Counted from the stretch's first letter, positions 52,677-61,949 are shown. The stretch: DNA of 64,000 nt from Actinoplanes sp. TBRC 11911 (GCF_012933445.1 NZ_JABBNC010000034.1:1-64000); one strand, 5' to 3'. Program-made: numbers and translations. Notes: a model not told the origin generated them from the sequence alone.

Positions 52677-54041
52677 GTGGCCGATGATCTGAGGATGACC
52701 GGACCTTCACGGGGACTCGCGCTTCTCGTCGCGGGCGCCTTCTTCATGGAGATCCTGGACGCCACGGTCATCGCGCCCGCCGCCCCGCACATCGCCGCCG
52801 ACTTCGGCGTTCCCGCGGTGGCCGTCAACGTCGCCATCACCGCGTACGTCCTGACCCTCGCCGTCCTCATCCCGATCAGCGGGTGGCTCACCGACCGGTT
52901 CGGCGCCCGCCGCATCTTCATGACCGCGCTTGTCGTGTTCACCGTCGCGTCGGCGGGCTGCGCGCTCGCCACCAGCCTGCCCGCGCTGGTCGGCACCCGG
53001 GTCCTGCAGGGTGTCGGCGGCGCGATGATGGTCCCGGTCGGCCGCCTGGTCGTGATCCGCACCACCGCCAAGACCGAGCTGGTCCGGGCGATCGCCTATC
53101 TGACCTGGCCGGCGCTGGTCGCGCCGCTCGTCGCTCCCGCGCTGGGTGGTTTCCTGAGCACGTACGCCTCCTGGCGCTGGATTTTCGTGCTCAACATCCC
53201 GCTCGGCCTCGCCGCGCTGCCGATCGCCCGTCGCCTGGTCCCGCCGGTGCGCGCCGACGAGCCGGCCAAGCTCGACTGGCGCGGCTTCCTGCTCACCGCC
53301 GCCGGGATGGCCGCCCTCGTCATCGGCCTCGAGGTGGCCGGGCTCGTGCTGGTGCCGGCCGCGGCCGCGATCACCGCAGCGATCCTCTATCTGCTGCGCA
53401 CCCGCCGCCGCCCGCTGCTCGACCTGCGCATCGTCCGGGTCCGCACGTACCGGGTCACCGCGCTCGGCGGCTCGGTCTTCCGGGCCGTCATCACCGCGAT
53501 CCCGTTCCTGCTGCCGCTGTTCTTCCAGCTCGGCTTCGGCTGGACCGCCGCCCAGGCCGGCCTCGTGGTGATCGCCCTGTTCGCCGGCAACGTCGGGATC
53601 AAACCGGCCACCACGCCGCTGATGCGCCGCTTCGGCATCCGCACGGTCATGCTCGGCTCGGTGACCGCCTCCGCGGCGTGCCTGCTGGCGATGGCGTTCC
53701 TGCAGGCCACGACGCCGCTGCCGGTGCTGCTGGCATTGCTCGCGTGCAGCGGGATCGTCCGGTCGACCGGCTTCACCACGTACAACACGATCGCCTTCGC
53801 GGACGTCCCGTCCGACCGGATGACCAGCGCGAACACCCTCATGTCGACGGTCCAGGAGGTGGGCAGCGGCCTGGGCGTCGCGGTGGGCGCGCTGCTGGTG
53901 CGCTTCGGCGAGTCGCTGACCGGCGGCGACGGCGGCTACCGGGTGGCGTTCGTGGCCCTCGCGGTGCTGCTGGTCGTTCCGGCGGTGGAGGCGATCACGC
54001 TCCCGCGTACGGCCGGGAATGTTCTCACCGGGCGAGGCTGA
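52677..54041 (+). CDS. MFS drug transporter, DHA2 family
   Basis: 454 residues, about 12-14 membrane helices. Motifs: FMEILDATVIAPAAPHIAADF (helix 1, with the conserved D of DHA2 pumps), GWLTDRFGARRIF (motif A) and GVGGAMMVPVGRLVV. A likely multidrug proton antiporter. GTG at 52677 or ATG at 52695 may be the start. The last 17 bp overlap the convergent amino-acid-oxidase-like gene. Confidence 0.9.
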   Translation: MADDLRMTGPSRGLALLVAGAFFMEILDATVIAPAAPHIAADFGVPAVAVNVAITAYVLTLAVLIPISGWLTDRFGARRIFMTALVVFTVASAGCALATSLPALVGTRVLQGVGGAMMVPVGRLVVIRTTAKTELVRAIAYLTWPALVAPLVAPALGGFLSTYASWRWIFVLNIPLGLAALPIARRLVPPVRADEPAKLDWRGFLLTAAGMAALVIGLEVAGLVLVPAAAAITAAILYLLRTRRRPLLDLRIVRVRTYRVTALGGSVFRAVITAIPFLLPLFFQLGFGWTAAQAGLVVIALFAGNVGIKPATTPLMRRFGIRTVMLGSVTASAACLLAMAFLQATTPLPVLLALLACSGIVRSTGFTTYNTIAFADVPSDRMTSANTLMSTVQEVGSGLGVAVGALLVRFGESLTGGDGGYRVAFVALAVLLVVPAVEAITLPRTAGNVLTGRG

Positions 54042-55176
54042 ACGTCCGGACGAGCTCCGGCGTGCGCCCTTCGCTGATCCAGCCGGCGACGGCCTCGCCG
54101 GTCGCGGCGGCCATCATGATCCCGGTGGTGAAGTGCCCGCCCGCGAACCAGCCGTTGCTCACCTCCGGCAGGCGGTCCACGACCGGCTGACGACCTTCCA
54201 CGTACGGGCGGAAGCAGCACCATCGATGCGAGATGCGCGCGCCCGCGGCCTTCGGCACCAGCGTGGCGAGCGCTTCGGCCATCGGGTCGGACACCTCCGG
54301 CCGTACGTCGGGAGTGTTGTCGCCCTCGTCGAAGCTCCCGCCGCAGAAGATCGTCCCGTCGCCGAGCGGGGTGCCGCCGCCGAGCGGTCCGGCGAGGACG
54401 CTGCCGAGCCGCCACGGGCCGGGCGCGACCGCCACCATGTGCCCCTTGACCCAGCGTTGCCGCGTCCGCCACGGCTCCGGCAGCAACCCGGTGGCCATCA
54501 CCACCGCGCCCGGCGTGAAATCCCCGGCGGTGGTGCGCACGGTGATGATGCGATCGCCGGTGCGTTCCACCCCCAGCATCCGTACGCCGGTGACGACCGT
54601 TCCCGCTCTGGCCGCCAGGGCCGCGACGAGGCGTTGCGGGTTGACGCCGAGCTGACCGTCCACGAGGACGGCGGTGCCGCCCTCGGGCAGGCGCACGTCC
54701 GGCTCGAGCTCGCCCAGTTCGCCCTCGCCGATCGGCTGGAACTCCTCGGGCAGTGGGCGTGCCTCGATGTCGCCGGGCGCCTGCCGGGAGACCAGCGGCC
54801 CCTCGCCGGCGGGAAAGATGTTGAGCCAGCGCGTCGGCCACGTGCCGATCGCACCGCCCCATTCGGCGTCCCACTCTCGGTACAGCGCACGACTGCGCCG
54901 CCCGAACGCCACCATCTCCGGCGGGTCGGTGAGCAGGTGCATGTCCGGGGCGATGGCGCCACCGTTCGATCCGGACGCCCCGCTCGCCAGGCGCGCGGCC
55001 CCCTCGATCGTGACGACCTGTCCGAGCCCGGCCCGGCGGCACGCGGCCGCGACGGCGAGCCCGACGGCGCCGCCGCCCACGACGAGGACGTCCGGCGACC
55101 GGTTCAGGTCGTCCGGCTGTCCGGGCTGCAGTGCTTGGCGGGCGGCGTCGTCGAGACGGTCGTCCCAGAAGGTCAC
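54025..55176 (-). CDS. FAD-dependent oxidoreductase, glycine/D-amino-acid oxidase (DAO) type
   Basis: 383 residues. FAD motif VLVVGGGAVGLAVAAACRRAG, SGSNGG (adenine/phosphate loop) and a C-terminal GGHFTTGIMMAAATGEAVAGWI. It oxidises a secondary or D-amino acid; the substrate is not defined. The GTG start overlaps the stop of the Asp23 gene (GTGA), so the two are coupled. Confidence 0.88.
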   Translation of the reverse strand: MTFWDDRLDDAARQALQPGQPDDLNRSPDVLVVGGGAVGLAVAAACRRAGLGQVVTIEGAARLASGASGSNGGAIAPDMHLLTDPPEMVAFGRRSRALYREWDAEWGGAIGTWPTRWLNIFPAGEGPLVSRQAPGDIEARPLPEEFQPIGEGELGELEPDVRLPEGGTAVLVDGQLGVNPQRLVAALAARAGTVVTGVRMLGVERTGDRIITVRTTAGDFTPGAVVMATGLLPEPWRTRQRWVKGHMVAVAPGPWRLGSVLAGPLGGGTPLGDGTIFCGGSFDEGDNTPDVRPEVSDPMAEALATLVPKAAGARISHRWCCFRPYVEGRQPVVDRLPEVSNGWFAGGHFTTGIMMAAATGEAVAGWISEGRTPELVRTFSLAR

Positions 55177-55562
55177 AGCGAGGGCGTGGCTTCCTGCGGC
55201 ATCTCGATGTCGTCGACCTTGACGTTGACCCCGGTCACGGTCAGCCCGTACGCCGTGACGGCCTCGGTCACCTTGGCCTGCACCGCGCGCGCGACGTCGG
55301 CCACGATGCTGCCGGTCGCCATGACCACCACCACATCGATCTCGACGCTGGCGCCCTTCACGTGCGCCTGCACGCCGCGGGTGGCGTCGCCGACCTCGTC
55401 GAGACCGACGGCGTCGAGCACCTTGTTGAAGAACCGGGCCACGTCGCCGCCGAGGTCCACGACCCCGGGGACCTCGCGCGCCGCGGACGCCGAGATCTTC
55501 TCGACGACCTCGCGCTCGACACTGTTGACCCCGGCCCTGGCCGTCCCTGCATCGTCAGTCAT
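55173..55562 (-). CDS. Asp23/Gls24-family envelope stress protein
   Basis: 129 residues. The Asp23 domain occupies most of the chain (VVEKISASAAREVPGVVDLGG...VEIDVVVVMATGSIVADVARAVQAKVTEAVTAYGLTVTGVNVKVDDI). Asp23-like proteins form membrane-associated filaments with small transmembrane partners in Gram-positive bacteria and respond to envelope or alkaline stress. The ATG at 55562 is chosen because the upstream extension lacks coding character. Confidence 0.9.
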   Translation of the reverse strand: MTDDAGTARAGVNSVEREVVEKISASAAREVPGVVDLGGDVARFFNKVLDAVGLDEVGDATRGVQAHVKGASVEIDVVVVMATGSIVADVARAVQAKVTEAVTAYGLTVTGVNVKVDDIEMPQEATPSL

Positions 55563-55916
55563 GGTTCTCGCGTTTCCCTTCAGCCCCACCGGCGCGCACG
55601 AGCGTAGCAGCGATTTCTCCCACCGGTGATCACCGCCCGCGACGGAGATTCCACCCATATCGTGTCTGCCTTGGACAGTTGTGGACGTACCGATGATCTA
55701 GCGCGGGGCCGCGGGGCTCCCGGGTGTTTGCGCCTTCGCGGCGGATGACCGGGGATTGCTCCGGCGTGTGAGGCGCCCGGTGTTCGCCGCTTCGCGGGGC
55801 GGCCGAGTCGGCGAATGTGGGACTGGCCAGCCGGGCTTGCGAATGCGCGGGAACGCCGGAAGGATGCGGGTCCGGATCGACAACACCACAGTCGCCTCGC
55901 GGGAGCGAAACCTCTG

Positions 55917-56819
55917 ATGCCCGAAGATGAGAACCGCGATGGTCTGCGCATCGGCGGCTGGGTTCCCCCCTATCGCGACGCCGCCCCTCATCCGATCGAG
56001 CCGGAGGCGCGCCGCGGCCGGCCCCGCCGGATGCCGGCCTTCATGCGCCGCCGCCAGCCCGCCCTGGCCGACGCACCGGGGTTGCCGCCTTTCGACGAGT
56101 CCGGGATGGATCCGACGCGGCGCAGCCGGCTCGTGCTCGCCGCCGCGGCCGGTGTCGTGGTCGCGGTGATCGTCGGGTTCGCGCTGGCCGGCATCCGGCA
56201 GGCGCCGCCACCGCAGACCCCCGGCAGCCTGGAGCAACCCCCGCCGCCGGCGCCGATCGCGGTCCCGTCGGCCGCCGTGTCGATCCTGCCGAAGCCGAGC
56301 CCGTCGCCCTCCCGCAAGCCGACCTCGAAACCGACACCGTCGAAGACGAAGCCGAAAACGACCGCACCTCCCAGAAAAACCGCACCGCCGCCCGGGGTCC
56401 TGGTCGCCGGCTCGACGATCGGCCTCGAGATCGCCGGCTACGGCGGCTACCGGGTCGAGCACGACGGCCCCGACGTCGACGTGGACCGCATCGACGCGGA
56501 CGCCGACCCCGACGAGAAGGCGGCCGCCAGCTTCGTCGTACGCAAGGGCCTGGCTTCGCCGTCCTGCCTGTCGTTCGAGGCGCTCGACGCCCCCGGCCAC
56601 TTCCTGCGGCACCGCGACTTCGAGCTGCGGCTGGACGAGCGTGACGGCTCGACGCTGTTCAACCAGGACGCCACCTTCTGCCCCCAGCCCAGCCGCGACG
56701 GCCCCGGCGTCCTGCTGCGCTCGGTGAACTATCCGGACAGGGCACTCTCGGTACGCCACGGCGAGATCCGCCTCGACGACGACAGCGCCACAACGTTCGA
56801 GCCAAGGCCACCCCTGTAA
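55917..56819 (+). CDS. Membrane-anchored AbfB (arabinose-binding) domain protein
   Basis: 300 residues: cytoplasmic acidic/basic N-terminus (1-80), one membrane helix (LVLAAAAGVVVAVIVGFALAG), a Pro/Ser/Lys/Thr linker (PSPSPSRKPTSKPTPSKTK) and an extracytoplasmic AbfB beta-trefoil (SFEALDAPGHFLRHRDFELRL...LRSVNYPDRALSVRHGEIRL). AbfB binds arabinose side chains, so this could sense or bind arabinan or arabinogalactan at the wall. No catalytic domain. ATG at 55917. Confidence 0.85.
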   Translation: MPEDENRDGLRIGGWVPPYRDAAPHPIEPEARRGRPRRMPAFMRRRQPALADAPGLPPFDESGMDPTRRSRLVLAAAAGVVVAVIVGFALAGIRQAPPPQTPGSLEQPPPPAPIAVPSAAVSILPKPSPSPSRKPTSKPTPSKTKPKTTAPPRKTAPPPGVLVAGSTIGLEIAGYGGYRVEHDGPDVDVDRIDADADPDEKAAASFVVRKGLASPSCLSFEALDAPGHFLRHRDFELRLDERDGSTLFNQDATFCPQPSRDGPGVLLRSVNYPDRALSVRHGEIRLDDDSATTFEPRPPL

Positions 56820-57007
56820 GACCAGCCCCCGCCGTACGCCTCCACCGGCCAGCACCCGCTCCCACCCGCAGACGCCGACAGCCCAGGGCTCCGCGCCGGT
56901 CGGGCCGGGGCCCCTATCACACGTTCGCCTACGCGGGGAGTCCCCGTGCGAGGCGGCGCCGCCGGGCCGGGCAGGTCCCAGCTCCCCACAGTGGCCGCCC
57001 CACTCGA
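56820..57007. other. Gene-free stretch before the 62-bp array
   Basis: No gene is seen. 56950-57007 is a degraded unit of the array that follows (AGGTCCCAGCTCCCCACAGTGGCC). Confidence 0.5.
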
Positions 57008-57255
57008 GTGTGGGCAGTAGCGACGCCTGGGGGGCTGTGGCTCCCCACACCGCGGCCACCCGCACCCACGTGTGGGGAGTCGCGGTGGCTGGGAGGCCGT
57101 GGTTCCCCACACCGCGGCCACCCTCACCCACGTGTGGGGAGTCGCGACGGCTGGGAGGCCGTGGTTCCCCACACCGTGGCGAACCCACAGCGGGTGTGGG
57201 CACCCGTCACGGCCGGAACGTCCCAGCTCCCCACAGCCACGGCCCTCAGGTCCGC
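57008..57255. repeat. 62-bp tandem repeat array, right copy
   Basis: GTGTGGGSAG recurs at 57008, 57070, 57132 and 57194, exactly 62 bp apart. The two central units are nearly identical. Each contains TGTGGGGA and its complement TCCCCACA about 40 bp later, so each unit can fold. The unit matches the 62-bp array at 1-124 in its first ~35 bp. The array is followed by the GATG module of the structured element, as at the left edge. Confidence 0.85.
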
Positions 57256-57282
57256 CACGCAAGGCCAACGCATCGCAGGGTG

Positions 57283-57350
57283 AGCGGCGAGAACCAGCTG
57301 AACAGTTCCACGATGCGACCTCCGCGTCCGGATAGTGGGACGGCCGCTGC
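57283..57350 (+). repeat. Partial copy (E) of the structured element, 5' end only
   Basis: GCGAGAACCAGCTGAACAGTTCCACGATGCGACCTCCGCGTCC parallels 255-296 of copy A (GAGAACCAGCTGAACAATCTCATGATGTGAGACGTGCGTCC). The GATGCG module is at 57312-57336. No central ACCTTGG hairpin follows, so this is a truncated or decayed copy. Confidence 0.6.
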
Positions 57351-57704
57351 CCGGTGCCGCCAGCACGTGCCCGCTGGCTCCGCGCCAGGGCTGTCCAAGT
57401 CCGCCTTATGCGGACAAACCAGTCACCGTTGTCCGCTTCGGTCAGCGAAACGGGCGGCGACGGCCGCCGCAGTCAGTCACGCGGCCGCCGTGACAGTGCG
57501 GCGACTTAGTGCCGCGTTGTGGAGCCCCGGCGCACTGACGGCGTCGCGGGGTCGACGTGATCGGCCGTCCTCTGGGAGCTTGGTGAGTGAACACCGCGGG
57601 CGGCGGGGCGGACACTTCGCGGCCCGGGAGGAGCCGGAGATCTTTCACCGACGAGATGGGCCTGACATCCCGTGACGCTGTCTCGTCGTAGGGGGGTGAT
57701 ACCG
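57351..57704. other. Gene-free stretch before the ECF41 sigma gene
   Basis: No gene is seen. The stretch presumably holds the sigma gene promoter. TGACATC (57663) and CGTC (57684) are near its start, but the spacing does not fit the ECF41 consensus, so no promoter is called. Confidence 0.5.
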
Positions 57705-58550
57705 ATGAGCGAACGGCAACGGCTGATCAACCTCGCGTACCGGCTCCTCGGGTCCGTCGCGGACGCCGAGGACGTCGTGCAGGAGACGTACGCCCGCTGG
57801 TACGCGATGACCCCGGACCAGCGCGACGCCATCGAGTCGCCGGCCGCCTGGGCGACGACCGTGGCCAGCCGGATCTGCCTGGACCTGCTGCGGTCGGCGC
57901 GGGTGCGGCGGGAGCGCTACGTCGGCTCGTGGCTTCCCGAGCCGGTGCCGGAGGACGCGCCGTCGGACGACCCGGCCGACCGGGTGACGCTCGACGAGTC
58001 GGTCAGCATGGCGTTTCTCGTGGTGCTGGACGAGATGACCTCCGCCGAGCGGGTCGCGTTCATCCTGCACGACGTGTTCCGGTACTCGTTCGCCGAGGTG
58101 GGGGAGATCGTTGGGCGTACGGCGGGAGCTTGCCGGCAGTTGGCGTCCTCCGGCCGGCGGCGGGTGCAGGAAGCGCGCGCACCCGAGACGCCGGGGCGGG
58201 ATCGGGCCGAGATCGTGCGGGCGTTCAAGCGGGCCTGGGAAGCACGCGACATCGGCGCCCTCATCGGCGTGCTCGACCCACAGGTGAAGGCGGTGGCCGA
58301 CGGCGGTGGGCTGGCCAGCGCCGTGCCCCTGGTCGAGGGCCGCGACGCGGTGGCCCGGCTGCTGGTGGAGCTGGCCGGGACCGGCGTGATGCCGACGTTG
58401 CAGGAGCGTACGGTCAGTGGCCAGCCCGGCCTGGTGATGGAACAGGACGGCGTGGTGGTGACGGTGATCGCCTTCGACGTGGCCGGCGACCGGATCAACC
58501 GCATCTGGACGGTCCGCAACCCGGACAAGCTCCGCGCGTGGACCCCCTAG
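57705..58550 (+). CDS. sigJ: ECF41-type RNA polymerase sigma factor (SigJ-like)
   Basis: 281 residues: sigma2 (LINLAYRLLGSVADAEDVVQETYARW), sigma4 (VAFILHDVFRYSFAEVGEIVGRTAGACRQLASSGRRRV) and a fused SnoaL-like C-terminal domain. ECF41 markers are present: WLPEP in the linker, DGGG and the terminal NPDKL. In ECF41 factors the C-terminal domain replaces an anti-sigma factor. The usual carboxymuconolactone-decarboxylase-like partner is not adjacent. ATG at 57705. The stop shares the CTAG tetranucleotide with the convergent prepilin stop. Confidence 0.92.
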   Translation: MSERQRLINLAYRLLGSVADAEDVVQETYARWYAMTPDQRDAIESPAAWATTVASRICLDLLRSARVRRERYVGSWLPEPVPEDAPSDDPADRVTLDESVSMAFLVVLDEMTSAERVAFILHDVFRYSFAEVGEIVGRTAGACRQLASSGRRRVQEARAPETPGRDRAEIVRAFKRAWEARDIGALIGVLDPQVKAVADGGGLASAVPLVEGRDAVARLLVELAGTGVMPTLQERTVSGQPGLVMEQDGVVVTVIAFDVAGDRINRIWTVRNPDKLRAWTP

Positions 58551-58990
58551 GCGCAGGTGTCCAGCGACAGCGTCCCGGCCGCGGCCTTCACCGACCCGCC
58601 GCCGGTGCTGTCGTACAGATACCAGTTTCCGCTGCCGCCGCTGTTGCTCGCGCAGAGCAGGTAGCCCTGGCCGTTCTTCACGTAGCCGAGCTGGGTCTTG
58701 TCCGAGAGCGTGATCGTCTGCGTGGTCGGCCCGGTCAGCGACGCCGCCGTCAGCGTGATCGGGCTGCCGGTCGTGCTCTTGTTCGTGTCCGGCAGGGTGT
58801 TGCCGTTCGAGCCGTAGAACTGCTCCACCGCGCTCACCCCCGCGCGCACGTCTGACTGGGCCGATTTGTCCGCCGCACCCTTGCGGTAGTTGAGATACAC
58901 CGGGACGGCGATCGCCACCAGCACCCCGATGATCACCACGACCACCAGCAGCTCGATCAGGGTGAAACCGTCGTCGTTCTTGGTGCGCAC
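58547..58990 (-). CDS. Type IV prepilin-like protein
   Basis: 147 residues. Class III signal MRTKNDDG|FTLIE with cleavage after Gly8, Phe9 as first mature residue and Glu13 at +5, followed by the hydrophobic pilin helix (LLVVVVIIGVLVAIAVPVYLNY). The rest is a Ser/Thr/Gly-rich globular part with two Cys (LLCASN and LDTCA), a possible disulfide loop. GGAGGAG precedes the GTG. No peptidase, ATPase or platform gene is nearby, so the assembly genes lie elsewhere or the gene is an orphan. Confidence 0.9.
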   Translation of the reverse strand: MRTKNDDGFTLIELLVVVVIIGVLVAIAVPVYLNYRKGAADKSAQSDVRAGVSAVEQFYGSNGNTLPDTNKSTTGSPITLTAASLTGPTTQTITLSDKTQLGYVKNGQGYLLCASNSGGSGNWYLYDSTGGGSVKAAAGTLSLDTCA

Positions 58991-59084
58991 GTGTTCTCCT
59001 CCGCTCTCGTGGACGCGGAGATGATCGGCGCGGCGTAGCCGAACCTGAGTAAAACGGTTGCCGCGAGGTTGCGGGTGTAGGTTC

Positions 59085-59223
59085 GCGCTCGTCGCGACGT
59101 ACCTGGGCGCCTCTGTCCCACCCGCTCGCCAAGCGGATCGGCGGCTGGCCCTCGGTCCTGGCCGTCTCCGCCCTGACCGCAGGCGTCTCGTACGCCCTGG
59201 CAGACCGCCAACCGCAGCGCTGA
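59085..59223 (+). pseudogene. Frameshifted remnant of a small membrane protein
   Basis: Two frames join into one sensible small protein: FALVATYLGAS (ending about 59111) in one frame and LSHPLAKRIGGWPSVLAVS followed by ALTAGVSYALADRQPQR and TGA (59221) in the next. One extra base at about 59112 separates them. The second part has a clear membrane helix and high GC3. Probably a decayed gene or a sequencing error; homologues would decide. Confidence 0.35.
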
Positions 59224-59246
59224 CCCACCCGCACCGCGCGCCGGAC

Positions 59247-60206
59247 TCAGCGCTGCAGCACCCGCACGAACCAATGCGTCCGCGCCTCATTCAACCGCGC
59301 CGTCAACTCCGCCTGCGGCGCGATCGTGTCCCACGTGTGATACCCCCCGGCCCACACGTGCAGCTCCGCATCCCCGCCGGCCGCCCACAGCCCGGAGGCG
59401 TACGCGATGTCCTCGTCCCGGAAAAGATCCGCGGACCCGCAGGCCACAAACGTAGGCGGTAGCCCCGACAGATCCGTCGCCCGCCCCGGCGCCGCGTAGA
59501 TCGACACGTCCGAGGTCCCGCGCCGCTCACCCAGCAGCGCCGTCCACGAGGTCGCGTTGCTGCCGCGCGTCCACACCCCCACACCGTCGAACTGCTCAAC
59601 CGAGACGCCCTGGTCACGATCGTCGAGCATCGGATAAAGCAGCATCTGCCCCTTCACCGCCGGCCCTTGGCGGTCGCGAGCCAGCAGCACCGTCCCCGCC
59701 GCGACCCCGCCACCGGCGCTCGAACCCAGCACCACCAGCCGATCCGGGTCGATGCCGAGATCGGCGGCGTTCGCGGAAGTCCAGACCAGGCCGGCATAGC
59801 TGTCCTCGACCGGGTACGGGTCCGGATACTCGGGGGCGAGGCGGTATTCCACCGTCACGCACACCGCGTCGAAGCCCTCGATCCAGTCGATGACCTGGCC
59901 GAGCCCGAGGAACCGGTCGCCGAACATCAGGCCCCCGGCGTGCAGGAAGTAGATGCCGGGTCCGCGCCCGGCGTGGTCGGTGCGCTGGATCACCGACACC
60001 TCGATCTCGTCACCGCGGTACCCGGGGATCGTCACCGTCCGGTGCGTCACCGGACGGTGGCCGATAATTCCGGCGATGGTGCCGCCGAGCGGGGGAGCCT
60101 GGCGCAGCATCGGGATCATGTCGCGGGTCACCACCGGCGGCGGCGCCATCGGAAGGGACTCGAGGACATCGCGGAGTTCCGCGTCGAACGGTGGTCTGAC
60201 GGTCAT
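59247..60206 (-). CDS. Alpha/beta hydrolase, hormone-sensitive-lipase family
   Basis: 319 residues. Oxyanion motif FLHAGG (variant of HGGG, His89), nucleophile elbow GSSAGGG (Ser163), Asp in CGSADLFRDE and His in AGGYHTWD. The helical cap and VTVEYRLAPEYP are typical of the HSL esterases. Cytoplasmic esterase for short or medium acyl esters. The ATG at 60206 is chosen; an upstream extension has no coding character. Confidence 0.9.
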   Translation of the reverse strand: MTVRPPFDAELRDVLESLPMAPPPVVTRDMIPMLRQAPPLGGTIAGIIGHRPVTHRTVTIPGYRGDEIEVSVIQRTDHAGRGPGIYFLHAGGLMFGDRFLGLGQVIDWIEGFDAVCVTVEYRLAPEYPDPYPVEDSYAGLVWTSANAADLGIDPDRLVVLGSSAGGGVAAGTVLLARDRQGPAVKGQMLLYPMLDDRDQGVSVEQFDGVGVWTRGSNATSWTALLGERRGTSDVSIYAAPGRATDLSGLPPTFVACGSADLFRDEDIAYASGLWAAGGDAELHVWAGGYHTWDTIAPQAELTARLNEARTHWFVRVLQR

Positions 60207-60342
60207 GCGTCCATGCTCCCGACCGGGGACATCGTCGCTCCAGGCCCCGTTTCGGCTACATCGAGATGCGTAAAGGCATGTCCCCGGCCGCGGGTTCCAA
60301 GGACGCCGAAACTTCCGGCAAATCAGCACCGCGACCTGGCGC

Positions 60343-61215
60343 TCAGGCCCGGACGAGACCCAGGATCACGTCCATCGCCTTGAGCCGCTCCGCCCCGGTG
60401 CCGAGGAAGCCGTCCGGCACGATCAGCTCGTCCAGGCCGATGGCCCGGTACGCGGCGATCGTGGCGGCCAGCTTCTCCGGCGACCCGCCGATCACCGGCC
60501 GCGTGCCGGCGTCCGGGAGCGGGCCGTCCACCACGACCATCGCCTGCGCGGTCCGGGCGATCGTCTTCGGGTCGCGTCCGACGCGCGCGCAGAAATCGTC
60601 CAGCACGCCCGACTTGTGCGCGATCAGCTCCGGGTGGCCCCAGGCGTTCCAGGCGTCCGCGTACTCGGCGACGATGCCCAGCATCCGCTTCTCGCCGCTG
60701 CCGCCGATCAGCAGCGGCATCCGATCCTGCACCGGCTTGGGCTCGCACACCGCGTCCGCAACCTGGTAATACTCGCCGTCCACAGTAGTTCGCGGAGCAC
60801 GCAACAATCCGCGTAAGATGCGTAACGCCTCGACGAAACGGTCCAGCCTCCGCTTGACCGAGGGCAGCTCCAGGCCGTATTGCTGATGTTCGTTGACCTG
60901 CCACCCGGCCCCGACACCCAGCGTGAACCGGCCGCCCGAGATGTGGTCGGTGGTCGCCGCCATGTTCGCCAGCACGGCCGGATGCCGATACGTGTTGCCG
61001 TACACCAGCGACCCGATGCGCACTCGCGGCACCACCGCGCTGAGCCCGGCGAGCAGCGCCCCGCATTCCAGCGTCGGCCGGGTGTCGTCGGCCGCGTTCG
61101 GCATGAAGTGATCGGCGATGTAGAGACCGTCCCAGCCGGTGTCCGCCGCGTGCCGGGCGGCCTCGAGGATGGAAGCATAGGGCTGCCCGAGTCCGGGCCA
61201 GATCGAAACGCGCAT
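60343..61215 (-). CDS. Luciferase-like (LLM) F420-dependent oxidoreductase
   Basis: 290-residue TIM-barrel enzyme of the bacterial luciferase superfamily. Typical segments: SIWPGLGQPYASILEAARHAADTGWDGLYIADHF, TDHISGGRFTLGVGAGWQVNEHQQYGL and PLLIGGSGEKRMLGIVAEYADAWN. In actinomycetes such proteins usually use coenzyme F420 rather than FMN. Substrate unknown. Divergent from the 2H phosphoesterase gene with a 34-bp gap. Confidence 0.9.
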   Translation of the reverse strand: MRVSIWPGLGQPYASILEAARHAADTGWDGLYIADHFMPNAADDTRPTLECGALLAGLSAVVPRVRIGSLVYGNTYRHPAVLANMAATTDHISGGRFTLGVGAGWQVNEHQQYGLELPSVKRRLDRFVEALRILRGLLRAPRTTVDGEYYQVADAVCEPKPVQDRMPLLIGGSGEKRMLGIVAEYADAWNAWGHPELIAHKSGVLDDFCARVGRDPKTIARTAQAMVVVDGPLPDAGTRPVIGGSPEKLAATIAAYRAIGLDELIVPDGFLGTGAERLKAMDVILGLVRA

Positions 61216-61249
61216 GGCCGATACCTTGCCACCGCGAGGTGAGAGGATC

Positions 61250-61777
61250 ATGTACGTGCCGTACGGAGTGGTCCTGTTGCCGTCCCGCCAGACCCGCGCC
61301 CGCTTCGCCGCCTTCGCCGCGGCGGTCGCCGGCCCGTCCCCGGCGCACGTCCTGGGCTCGCGCGCTCCGGCGCACGTCTCGGTGGCCCACTTCGACGGCT
61401 CGCCCGCACAGGCCGCGTCCCTTTCCGCACGCGTGTCGGCCCGTACACTCCCGGTCAAAATCATCGGTCTCCTGTACGCCATCACCCCGCCGGGCGACTA
61501 TTACTTCCCGGCCGGTGGCGTCTATTTCGGGCTGGAGGTGGTGCGCCGCCCGTCGCTGGACGCCCTGCACCGTGAGGTCCTCGGCTGGATCCGGGACGCC
61601 GGCGCGACCCCGCTCGGCCAGGTGGGCGACGACTTCCGTCCCCACGTGACGTTGGGCTTGGCCGAGTCCCCGGCGCTGCCTGCGTGGCCCGACATCCCCC
61701 GCGGCGAGTTCGACGCCACGCTGGCGTTCGGCGAGCTGGGCCCGTACGGCACGTTCCCCGGCCTGGCCGGCGCCTGA
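61250..61777 (+). CDS. 2H phosphoesterase / LigT-like protein
   Basis: 175 residues with the two diagnostic H-x-[ST]-x motifs: HVSV (His42, Ser44) and HVTL (His132, Thr134), about 90 residues apart, as in 2'-5' RNA ligases and cyclic phosphodiesterases. Sequence outside the motifs is divergent from bacterial LigT, so the substrate (cyclic phosphate RNA or nucleotide) is open. GGTGAGAGG precedes the ATG. Confidence 0.8.
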   Translation: MYVPYGVVLLPSRQTRARFAAFAAAVAGPSPAHVLGSRAPAHVSVAHFDGSPAQAASLSARVSARTLPVKIIGLLYAITPPGDYYFPAGGVYFGLEVVRRPSLDALHREVLGWIRDAGATPLGQVGDDFRPHVTLGLAESPALPAWPDIPRGEFDATLAFGELGPYGTFPGLAGA

Positions 61778-61949
61778 CCATCCCGTCCCGACGCAGCGTC
61801 TGGCGCGTGGGGCGAGGCCGTGGTCACCGACCTCGGCACGCACCGAAAGATTGATCGTGCCGCGGATGAAGATCTTCGCTCGTGATCCGTTTGTCGAGGG
61901 CGAACGACGGTGACGGGCGCCGTCGATGCCGTGGCGAACGGAGTGAAGC

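Noticed and set aside
57663-57687. ECF41 autoregulatory promoter upstream of the sigma gene
   Set aside because: TGACATC and CGTC are present, but spacing and -35 sequence do not fit the ECF41 consensus.
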